Positions 1 through 5,743 of a DNA stretch of 8,182 nucleotides are shown one piece after another. The position numbers were made by a program, and so were the translations under genes. The stretch is from Syntrophaceae bacterium CG2_30_49_12 (GTDB lineage Bacteria; Desulfobacterota; Syntrophia; Syntrophales; CG2-30-49-12), in assembly GCA_001873675.1 (NCBI GenBank), contig MNZP01000160.1, positions 1-8,182 on the forward strand, given 5' to 3'. The number at the start of each line of letters is the position of its first letter. Positions within the stretch are counted from its first letter, which is position 1. The notes below the pieces were generated by a model, which saw only the letters and a program-made list of their open reading frames with translations, was not told where the DNA came from and did not search any database.

Positions 1-103
1 TAGGGCATATTAAATTGAAAGTCAACCTCTATTTTAAAGTCTTTTCTGTTATTATTTTTAGGGCATAGTTAGAAAACCCCAAAACTCTACTATTCACAAA
101 TGG

Positions 104-355
104 TTATGTATCATGGTAAACTTTAATTAGGAAACTCGGGCTAGTATAAAGAAATAAATCAATATTATCTCTATTGCCGATTATTTCAAGGTGTCTAAAA
201 AATAGCGGGATAACATCATCTCCAATTTTTGCACTGAAATTCTCTCTATCTCCAGTAACATAACAAATTACCGCCGAATTGCGTTCTTTATCAATTTGCT
301 TAATTAGCTCTAAACGAGAGAGGGGCTTTGTTTGTTTAGCTGTTTTCTTGGCCAT
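104..355 (-). pseudogene. Truncated SDH-family (Clp-fold) serine protease, N-terminal fragment
   Basis: The 83-residue product opens with a lysine-rich stretch (residues 1-12). Residues 13-71 (LELIKQIDKERNSAVICYVT, then DDVIPLF and IDLFLYT) read like the N-terminus of the serine dehydrogenase proteinase / SDH family, a Clp/crotonase-fold group of intracellular proteases or protease-like proteins. In that family, as I recall it, the strand ending in LFLYT or LFLYS runs straight into a glycine-rich RGGD-type motif and then the catalytic part. Here the similarity stops after Thr71, near position 143, followed by 12 unrelated residues and a stop, so about two thirds or more of the protein is missing. 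The start is supported by a TAAGG ribosome site 7 nt before the ATG. Nothing resembling the missing part is visible in positions 1-103 in any minus-strand frame. An intact small protein is possible but less likely. The family call is by eye. Confidence 0.6.
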
Positions 356-376
356 AGATTAACCTTACTTGTTATT

Positions 377-405
377 ATTATAAGCAAAATTTCAACTTTG
401 GGTAA
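377..405 (-). promoter_or_regulatory. Candidate sigma70 promoter of the truncated protease gene
   Basis: On the minus strand a perfect TATAAT (-10, 377-382) sits 17 nt from a weak -35 (TTACCC, 400-405, 3 of 6 matches). Transcription would start near 370, giving a leader of about 15 nt that contains the TAAGG ribosome site at 363-367. The surrounding DNA is AT-rich, so chance matches to -10 are common. Confidence 0.35.
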
Positions 406-464
406 CAGAATTAAACAATAACTCTTTCTGTTGCTTCATGGCTCGAATCCGCTTTTATGGGATC

Positions 465-482
465 GGGAAATTTCAATTTCCC
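465..482. repeat. Short perfect palindrome (hairpin)
   Basis: The sequence gggaaatt-tc-aatttccc is a perfect 8-bp inverted repeat, or 7 bp with a four-base loop. It lies in the gene-free stretch 356-561, which holds this, the GC-rich hairpin at 516-542 and no plausible coding frame. No T-run follows it on either strand, so it is not a standard intrinsic terminator. It could belong to the same intergenic element as the next hairpin. Confidence 0.45.
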
Positions 483-515
483 TCAAAAATGACCGGAAAA
501 TCCTTTGGAATTTTG

Positions 516-542
516 GCGCCGAGCGGCGAAGCCGCGAGGCGC
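516..542. repeat. GC-rich REP-like palindrome
   Basis: Two 5-bp stems, gcgcc/ggcgc (516-520 with 538-542) and gcggc/gccgc (523-527 with 531-535), are stacked on each other. They are separated by a symmetric GA/GA internal loop and closed by a GAA loop. The symmetry is exact and stands out against the AT-rich flanks. It lies 20 nt past the 3' end of tRNA-Gln in the direction of transcription, but no T-run follows, so it is a processing-type or REP-type element rather than a classical terminator. Whether it is repeated elsewhere in the genome cannot be seen here. Confidence 0.6.
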
Positions 543-561
543 AAACTCAACAACATACGAC

Positions 562-636
562 TGGCTGGGGCGGGAGGATTCGAACCTCCGTATGCAAGAA
601 CCAAAATCTTGTGTCTTACCGCTTGACGACGCCCCA
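562..636 (-). tRNA. tRNA-Gln (anticodon UUG)
   Basis: The minus strand folds into a complete cloverleaf of 75 nt. The acceptor stem is TGGGGCG/CGCCCCA, the D arm is GTC...GAC with an AAGCGGTAA loop, and the anticodon stem is CAAGA/TCTTG. The loop is TTTTGGT, giving anticodon TTG (positions 604-602). The T arm is GGAGG-TTCGAAT-CCTCC. The discriminator is G and the CCA tail is encoded (562-564). A 5' U opposite A at the end of the acceptor stem is typical of bacterial tRNA-Gln. It lies 122 nt behind ispE on the same strand, an arrangement common in deltaproteobacteria, so it may be read through from that operon. No strong promoter of its own is evident. Confidence 0.97.
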
Positions 637-662
637 TCCTTAGTCACTAAAGTGTGAAGTTT

Positions 663-744
663 AAAGTGAGCTAAAGTGCCTAAAGTTAGAAAATCTTACC
701 TTCACTTTAGGCACTTCCAACTTTAGTTCACTTTAGGCACTTCC
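663..744. repeat. Cluster of 'actttaggcactt' direct and inverted repeats
   Basis: An 18-nt unit, ttcactttaggcacttcc, occurs twice as an exact direct repeat (701-718 and 727-744). A 13-nt core of it is inverted upstream (aagtgcctaaagt, 674-686) and can pair perfectly with 704-716 around a 17-nt loop, or with 730-742. A second partial inversion pairs 663-676 with 721-734 with one mismatch (a possible G-U). The cluster fills the gap between ispE and tRNA-Gln. The RNA could fold into alternative hairpins between the two genes. No T-run supports termination. It looks like a dispersed palindromic intergenic repeat that has multiplied locally. Confidence 0.75.
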
Positions 745-758
745 CCGGTTTATCCGAG

Positions 759-1601
759 TTAGATAGAATGTGCCATCAGTACAGACCACGCTCCCCTACC
801 CGTTTTTTCCAAGGCCTTTTTTGCCTTTAGCGCTGCTTTTTCTTCTAAAAATATTCCCAAAACGGTCGGCCCACTGCCCGACATCAGGGCGCCCAATGCC
901 CCATATACCAGCAAAAGATCCTTTAAGTGCCGTAAGACAGGATATAGATCAAGAGTTACCTGCTCCAGATCATTACGAAGGACTTTTAACAGATCATCTA
1001 CTGTCTGAAAAAAAGGGATGTTATAATTTATTGATTCTTTTGTCAATCTTAAATTTATATTTTCATAAACCATCTTTGTAGAGACGGCAAAGCACGGATT
1101 TATCAGGACAAACCACAGAAGAGGCATGTTGTCCGCCGCCTGAAGGCGATCGCCAATGCCGAGGGCCCATGCCGTCTTTCCATAAATGAAAAAGGGGACA
1201 TCTGCCCCCAATTTTGCTCCTATTTTTATTAGATCATTTCTGCTGTATTGGAACTCGAACATCTCGTTCATGGTCATCAGTGTCGTGGCCGCATTGGAAC
1301 TTCCCCCACCCAAGCCCGCCGCAACGGGGATTTTTTTTTTGATGGTAATGTCAATGCCGGACGTACAGGAAGCACAAGAAAAAAAGGTCTTTGCTGCCCT
1401 GTAAACGATGTTATCCTCATTTTCCGGCAGGGAACTGCCCGGGCATCTCACCGCGACGCCGCTCTCTATAGGGGAAAATGTCATTTCATCATAGAGACTT
1501 ATCTTTTGCATCAGGGTTGCGATGTCATGATAGCCGTCTTCCCGCTTCCGAAATACGTGAAGGTGTAAATTTACCTTTGCCGGTGATAGTTTTCTGATCA
1601 T
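759..1601 (-). CDS. ispE: 4-diphosphocytidyl-2-C-methyl-D-erythritol kinase
   Basis: IspE phosphorylates the 2-hydroxyl of CDP-methylerythritol with ATP, the fourth step of the cytosolic non-mevalonate (MEP) pathway to isoprenoid precursors. The 280-residue product has the usual length and all GHMP-kinase marks. PAKVNLHL (residues 7-14) carries the active-site Lys9. PVAAGLGGGSSNAA (92-105) is the phosphate-binding loop. GADVPFF (132-138) carries the catalytic Asp134. MSGSGPTVLG (240-249) is the third GHMP motif. The ATG overlaps the stop of the upstream DUF1844 gene as ATGA and has no good ribosome site of its own, so translational coupling is likely. It is the last protein gene of the clpB block, with tRNA-Gln behind it. 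A run of ten A on the coding strand (1331-1340, Lys88-Lys90) lies just before the ATP loop. The reading frame is intact. Confidence 0.97.
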   Translation of the reverse strand: MIRKLSPAKVNLHLHVFRKREDGYHDIATLMQKISLYDEMTFSPIESGVAVRCPGSSLPENEDNIVYRAAKTFFSCASCTSGIDITIKKKIPVAAGLGGGSSNAATTLMTMNEMFEFQYSRNDLIKIGAKLGADVPFFIYGKTAWALGIGDRLQAADNMPLLWFVLINPCFAVSTKMVYENINLRLTKESINYNIPFFQTVDDLLKVLRNDLEQVTLDLYPVLRHLKDLLLVYGALGALMSGSGPTVLGIFLEEKAALKAKKALEKTGRGAWSVLMAHSI

Positions 1602-2026
1602 TGTCCGGTTTTTTCTTTCACATATCTCAACCTCAACTCGTAGAGCAAGCCTTCTAGTATAGATTTCTCGTTTTCATCGAGATTTCCTTCCGTCTTCATT
1701 TTTAACATGCCCAGAATGTCAATCGTCTGTTTTGCGGCAGAGAGATTTTTCTGCGCTTCTTTTGTCGCCGGATCGGGGAAATCACCAAAATGATACATCG
1801 CTGAGGTACTCAAAGAGATCACAAAACTTGCGAAATTGACCTCCGGATAATTATCTTCATAGCGCTGTTCCTGCTGTTCCGCCTCCGGTGGAGGGACCTG
1901 CTCTTTTTCTTTTTCCTCGCCGAGTTTTGTTTCTTTTTCCTTCTGTGGTTCCTCTTTACGCACATCTCCTGATTCATCAAAGATGCGCTTATCCTTTACG
2001 GAAAACCCCTTTTTCTCCTCTTCCAT
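1598..2026 (-). CDS. DUF1844 domain protein
   Basis: This is a small protein of 142 residues. Residues 1-55 are a charged, low-complexity tail rich in Lys, Glu, Pro and Gln, probably disordered. Residues 60-142 match the DUF1844 family: VNFASFVISLSTSAMYHFGD, then a helical part with AKQTIDILGMLKMKTEGNL and a C-terminal LLYELRLRYV. The function of DUF1844 is not known. It is a short helical domain often seen in deltaproteobacteria and planctomycetes. No signal peptide or membrane segment is seen, so it should be cytosolic. A GGAGG ribosome site (2037-2041) lies 10 nt before the ATG. The gene starts 22 nt after htpX and its TGA overlaps the ispE start, so it is co-expressed with both. The family call is fairly firm; a role is not offered. 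Confidence 0.85.
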   Translation of the reverse strand: MEEEKKGFSVKDKRIFDESGDVRKEEPQKEKETKLGEEKEKEQVPPPEAEQQEQRYEDNYPEVNFASFVISLSTSAMYHFGDFPDPATKEAQKNLSAAKQTIDILGMLKMKTEGNLDENEKSILEGLLYELRLRYVKEKTGQ

Positions 2027-2048
2027 GAAATATATACCTCCTGTATGA

Positions 2049-2900
2049 TTACCGCGGCCTCATACCCCTCAGCCTGGCGATCCTTTCCTCGATGGGGGGG
2101 TGGGTGCTGAAGAGATTCATCAGGGATCTCCCCGTCAGGGGGCTTACAATAAACATGTGGGCCGTTGACGGGTTTACCTTCATGGGGATCACCTGTGAGG
2201 CCCCCGCCATTTTCTCGAGGGCGCTTGCCAGACCATAAGGTTTTCTTGATATCTGCGCCCCGCCGTCATCGGCAAGGTACTCCCGGGAGCGGGAGATCGC
2301 CATCTGAATCAGCGTTGCCGCAAGAGGCGCCAGAATGGCCATGATGATGAGACCGAAGATACCGCCACCGCCTTCTTCATCATTGTCACGACTTACTCCG
2401 CCAAAGATCGCCGCCCATTGTGCCATATGGGCCAGCATGACAATAGCTCCGGCTATCGTTGCGGCAATGGAACCGATGAGGATGTCCCTGTTTTTGATGT
2501 GGGTCAGCTCGTGGGCGATAACACCTTCTAACTCTTCCCTGTTCAGGATCCTTAATATCCCCTCTGTCACGGCCACGACGGCATGGGTCTCGTTTCGTCC
2601 CGTGGCGAAGGCATTCGGCGCATCACCCGGGATAATGTAGACCCTGGGCATGGGGATGGATGCCTTTAACGCTAAATCCTTCACTATCGAATAGAGTTCA
2701 GGGGCCTGGCCTTCCGATACCTCCTGCGCCTTATACATCCTCAGTACTATCTTATCTGAGAACCAGTAGCTTCCAAAGTTCATCACCATGGCGAAGATAA
2801 AGGCGATGATGACCCCCTGCTGACCGCCGAAGTATCCCCCGATCAGCATCAGAAGACCCGTCAGGGCGCCCAATAACAAAGCTGTTTTTATGGTATTCAT
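2049..2900 (-). CDS. htpX: Zinc metalloprotease HtpX (M48B)
   Basis: HtpX is an inner-membrane, zinc-dependent endoprotease of the M48 family that clears misfolded membrane proteins, in E. coli together with FtsH and under Cpx control. The product is 283 residues, normal length. Two hydrophobic segments lie near residues 5-25 and 28-46. The zinc site HELTH (130-134, catalytic Glu131) is followed by hydrophobic segments at about 142-165 and 181-202. The third ligand Glu207 sits in SREYLAD. A C-terminal STHPPIEERI (265-274) is typical of the family. A strong GGAGG ribosome site (2907-2911) lies inside the 3' end of clpB, and the ATG begins 1 nt after the clpB stop, so the two genes are transcribed and probably translated together. 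Pairing a membrane protease with a disaggregase suggests a joint stress role. Confidence 0.97.
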   Translation of the reverse strand: MNTIKTALLLGALTGLLMLIGGYFGGQQGVIIAFIFAMVMNFGSYWFSDKIVLRMYKAQEVSEGQAPELYSIVKDLALKASIPMPRVYIIPGDAPNAFATGRNETHAVVAVTEGILRILNREELEGVIAHELTHIKNRDILIGSIAATIAGAIVMLAHMAQWAAIFGGVSRDNDEEGGGGIFGLIIMAILAPLAATLIQMAISRSREYLADDGGAQISRKPYGLASALEKMAGASQVIPMKVNPSTAHMFIVSPLTGRSLMNLFSTHPPIEERIARLRGMRPR

Positions 2901-2901
2901 G

Positions 2902-5505
2902 TTACACCTCCGAGACTATATCTTTTCTGAAAATCATTTCTCCGCCGTCTGTCGCCTCAACGGTGATACGATCGCCTTCGGCAAATGTCCCCTCCAGGAG
3001 CTTCATCGCCAGGTTATCGAGGATCAATTTCTGGAGGGCCCGCTTCAATGGTCTTGCCCCGTAAACAGGGCTGTAACCAGCATTGGCTATATAACTTCTT
3101 GCACCTTCTGTCAAGGCAAGGCTCAATTTCCGTCCTTCAAGTCTCTTCTGAATCAGACCGATTTGAATCTCAATAATACGATCTATGTCAGCGAGGGAAA
3201 GCGCCCGGAAAGTGATAATATCGTCTATTCTATTGAGAAATTCCGGCTTAAAGGCGGCCTTCAATGCCTCCATGGTCATGGTTCGTTTCTCCTCCTCCCT
3301 GAGGGAAGGATCCTGTATCCATTGTCCGCCGATGTTGGAGGTCATGATCACGATGGTATTCTTGAAATCTACCGTCCGGCCATGGCCGTCGGTCAATCTC
3401 CCGTCATCCAGTATCTGCAACAGGATATTAAACACATCGGGATGGGCTTTTTCTATCTCATCAAACAGCAGGACGGAATATGGCCTTCTCCTTGCCGCTT
3501 CGGTGAGGTATCCCCCTTCATCGTATCCTACGTATCCGGGAGGGGCACCGATCAATCTGGCGACGGAATGCTTCTCCATAAACTCGGACATATCAATCCT
3601 GATCATGGCCTGTTCATTGTCGAACATGAATTCGGCAAGCGCCCGGGCAAGCTCTGTTTTACCGACACCTGTAGGTCCCATGAAGATGAAGGAGCCTATC
3701 GGTCTGTTCGGGTCCTGAAGTCCCGAACGTGCCCTCCTCAGGGCGCTGGAGACGGCGGCAATGCCTTCATCCTGGCCGATAACCCTTAGTTTAAGTCTCT
3801 CTTCCATGTGTATCAGTTTCTGGATATCGCTTTCCATCATCCGCGCAACAGGAATGCCTGTCCAGTTTGCCACAACCTCCGCCACATCTTCCGCATCCAC
3901 CTCTTCCTTGAGCATTTTTGTGTCTTGCTGTGTCTCTGAGAGTTTCGCCTGCTCCTGTTCCAGCTCCCGATCAAGTTCCACAAGCTTCCCATAACGGATT
4001 TCCGCCGCCCGGGCCAGATCTCCGCTCCTCTGGGCGTTTAATTCCTCCGTCTTGTAAGCCTCCATCTTTCCCTTGATCTCCTGGATTCTCTTGATGGCCT
4101 CCTTTTCACTCATCCAGTGTAGTTTCATTCCGTCCATGGATTCCTTGATTTCCGCAAGCTCCCTATCAATCTTCTCACGCCTTTCCACAGATGTCCTGTC
4201 TGTTTCTTTCTTCAAAGACTGTCGCTCAATCTCCAGCTGGATCGTCTTTCTTTCCAACGCATCAATTTCCGCCGGCATGCTGTCCAGTTCGATCCGGAGG
4301 CGTGAGGCGGACTCATCAATCAGATCAACCGCCTTATCCGGCAGAAACCGGTCGCTGATATAACGGTGAGAAAGGGTGGCGGCGGAAATAATCGCCGAAT
4401 CCTTGATCCTTACGCCGTGATGGACCTCATAACGCTCTTTGAGGCCGCGCAGTATGGCGATAGTGTCCTCTACCGTCGGTTCCTTCACGAGGATAGGCTG
4501 GAATCTCCGTTCGAGGGCAGGGTCTTTTTCGATGTGTTTTCGGTACTCATTGAGGGTGGTGGCGCCCACACAGCGCAACTCGCCCCTGGCAAGGGCAGGT
4601 TTCAACATATTGGATGCATCAACGGCTCCCTCAGCCGCGCCGGCGCCCACAACGGTGTGTATCTCATCTATAAAGAGGATAATTTCGCCCTGGGCCTCCG
4701 TCACTTCCTTGAGAACCGCCTTCAATCTCTCTTCAAATTCCCCCCGGTATTTTGCGCCTGCCACGAGCGCTCCGATGTCGAGGCCAACGACCCGCTTATT
4801 TTTCAAATTCTCCGGTACATCGCCGTTGACAATACGCTGGGCCAGACCTTCCGCGATGGCGGTTTTTCCAACCCCCGGTTCTCCGATAAGGACGGGGTTG
4901 TTTTTTGTCCTCCGGGAAAGGACCTGCATGATCCTTCTGATTTCCTCATCCCTTCCGATGACGGGATCAAAAGCACCCTTGCGGGCCAGTTCATTGAAGT
5001 CTCTTGCATAGCGTTTCAGGGCCTGATATTTCTCCTCCGGGTTGGGATCGGTAATTCTCTGAGACCCCCTGATTTCTACAAGGACCTTAAAAACATTGTC
5101 CTTTGTGACCCCCGCACGGCGAAGGATACCTGCGGCCCGTCCCTCTTTTTCATCAGTAATCGCAATCAGGATATGCTCAGCGCTTACATACTCATCCCTT
5201 AATCGTGCCGCCTCGGCAAGGGCGCTATCCATCACCTTATTTAATCTAGGGGTTATGTAGGGCTGGCCGGTGCCCGCACCCTCGACCTTCGGCAGCCCCT
5301 CCAGCGCTCTTTTTATTTCACCTTCAATATGCCGGGGGTCCACTCCTAATTTTTTTATGATTTCACCGACAATCCCTTCCGGCTGTTTAAGGAAGGCCAG
5401 CAGAAGATGTTCCACATCTATTCCCTGTTGCCCGTAGCTGTTTGTTAGAGTCTGGGCATCCTGAATGGCCTCCTGAACCTTTAAGGTAAATTTGTCAAAT
5501 CTCAT
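2902..5505 (-). CDS. clpB: ATP-dependent disaggregase ClpB
   Basis: ClpB is a cytosolic hexameric Hsp100 ATPase that threads proteins out of aggregates together with DnaK/DnaJ/GrpE. The 867-residue product is full length. The Clp N-domain covers about residues 1-145. AAA module 1 has Walker A GEPGVGKT (208-215), pore loop KYRGE (252-256), Walker B ILFIDE (276-281) and arginine fingers Arg333/Arg334. The coiled-coil M domain (about 400-535) distinguishes it from ClpA and ClpC. AAA module 2 has Walker A GPTGVGKT (610-617), pore loop GYVG (657-660), Walker B VLLFDE (678-683), sensor 1 in TSNIGG (722-727) and sensor 2 GARP (816-819). No IGF/IGL-type ClpP-docking loop is apparent, as expected for ClpB. 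An AGAGAGG ribosome site precedes the ATG. It is the first gene of the htpX, DUF1844, ispE block. Confidence 0.98.
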   Translation of the reverse strand: MRFDKFTLKVQEAIQDAQTLTNSYGQQGIDVEHLLLAFLKQPEGIVGEIIKKLGVDPRHIEGEIKRALEGLPKVEGAGTGQPYITPRLNKVMDSALAEAARLRDEYVSAEHILIAITDEKEGRAAGILRRAGVTKDNVFKVLVEIRGSQRITDPNPEEKYQALKRYARDFNELARKGAFDPVIGRDEEIRRIMQVLSRRTKNNPVLIGEPGVGKTAIAEGLAQRIVNGDVPENLKNKRVVGLDIGALVAGAKYRGEFEERLKAVLKEVTEAQGEIILFIDEIHTVVGAGAAEGAVDASNMLKPALARGELRCVGATTLNEYRKHIEKDPALERRFQPILVKEPTVEDTIAILRGLKERYEVHHGVRIKDSAIISAATLSHRYISDRFLPDKAVDLIDESASRLRIELDSMPAEIDALERKTIQLEIERQSLKKETDRTSVERREKIDRELAEIKESMDGMKLHWMSEKEAIKRIQEIKGKMEAYKTEELNAQRSGDLARAAEIRYGKLVELDRELEQEQAKLSETQQDTKMLKEEVDAEDVAEVVANWTGIPVARMMESDIQKLIHMEERLKLRVIGQDEGIAAVSSALRRARSGLQDPNRPIGSFIFMGPTGVGKTELARALAEFMFDNEQAMIRIDMSEFMEKHSVARLIGAPPGYVGYDEGGYLTEAARRRPYSVLLFDEIEKAHPDVFNILLQILDDGRLTDGHGRTVDFKNTIVIMTSNIGGQWIQDPSLREEEKRTMTMEALKAAFKPEFLNRIDDIITFRALSLADIDRIIEIQIGLIQKRLEGRKLSLALTEGARSYIANAGYSPVYGARPLKRALQKLILDNLAMKLLEGTFAEGDRITVEATDGGEMIFRKDIVSEV

Positions 5506-5546
5506 AGGGCCTCTCTTCTATAGGTTTCTCAATACAATTTACGTAT

Positions 5547-5575
5547 ACTTTAACCATAAATATCGCAGATGTCAA
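5547..5575 (-). promoter_or_regulatory. Sigma70-type promoter of the clpB operon
   Basis: On the minus strand a perfect -35 TTGACA (5570-5575) is separated by 17 nt from TAAAGT (-10, 5547-5552, 4 of 6 matches). Transcription would begin near 5540, leaving a leader of about 35 nt with the ribosome site. I see no CIRCE inverted repeat (TTAGCACTC type) and no convincing sigma32 -10 (CCCCAT type) here. Heat control, if any, would need another mechanism. Confidence 0.6.
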
Positions 5576-5672
5576 GGTATGGAAACCCTGCTTCGGATCG
5601 TGAAGTTAGGCGATGCGAAAAGTTCAGCTTTTTCTAAATCCAGAAGGTGTGTTATGATAATTTGTGAGGGAA

Positions 5673-5699
5673 GCAGGCCAGAGAGTCCTGGGCACCTGC
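5673..5699 (+). promoter_or_regulatory. Hairpin in the leader of the acyl-CoA dehydrogenase gene
   Basis: A stem of gcagg/cctgc (5 bp) plus ccag/ctgg (4 bp), with a 3-nt bulge and a 6-nt loop, lies 45 nt before the start codon. A TATGAT (5653-5658) upstream could be a -10, but its -35 is poor (TTTTCT). The rest of the divergent region 5506-5743 holds the clpB promoter and nothing else I can identify. No riboswitch class is recognised. Confidence 0.3.
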
Positions 5700-5743
5700 A
5701 AATCTTCTGATTCTAATCTTGCAAAAAAGAGGAGGGCGTCAAA

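Noticed and set aside
1..67. Nine-base direct repeat tagggcata at 1-9 and 59-67
   Set aside because: Too short in AT-rich DNA at the window edge to claim an attachment or target-site duplication.
438..626. Plus-strand frames across the palindromes and tRNA-Gln
   Set aside because: They run through the tRNA and hairpins in antisense and have no homology or ribosome site.
663..744. CRISPR array
   Set aside because: Only two direct copies spaced by 8 nt, and an inverted copy; no regular spacers and no cas genes.
770..1081. Plus-strand frame opposite ispE
   Set aside because: Antisense to ispE, biased composition, no start signal.
2890..3789. Long plus-strand open frame opposite the clpB 3' half
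   Set aside because: It lies fully antisense to a well-conserved clpB, has no ribosome site and no recognisable domain. It is a by-product of clpB codon usage.
4366..5202. Second long plus-strand open frame opposite clpB
   Set aside because: Same reason: antisense to conserved AAA module 1 and the M domain, with no protein family features.
5506..5620. CIRCE or sigma32 control of clpB
   Set aside because: No TTAGCACTC-type inverted repeat and no CCCCAT-type -10 at proper distance; the region fits a plain sigma70 promoter.
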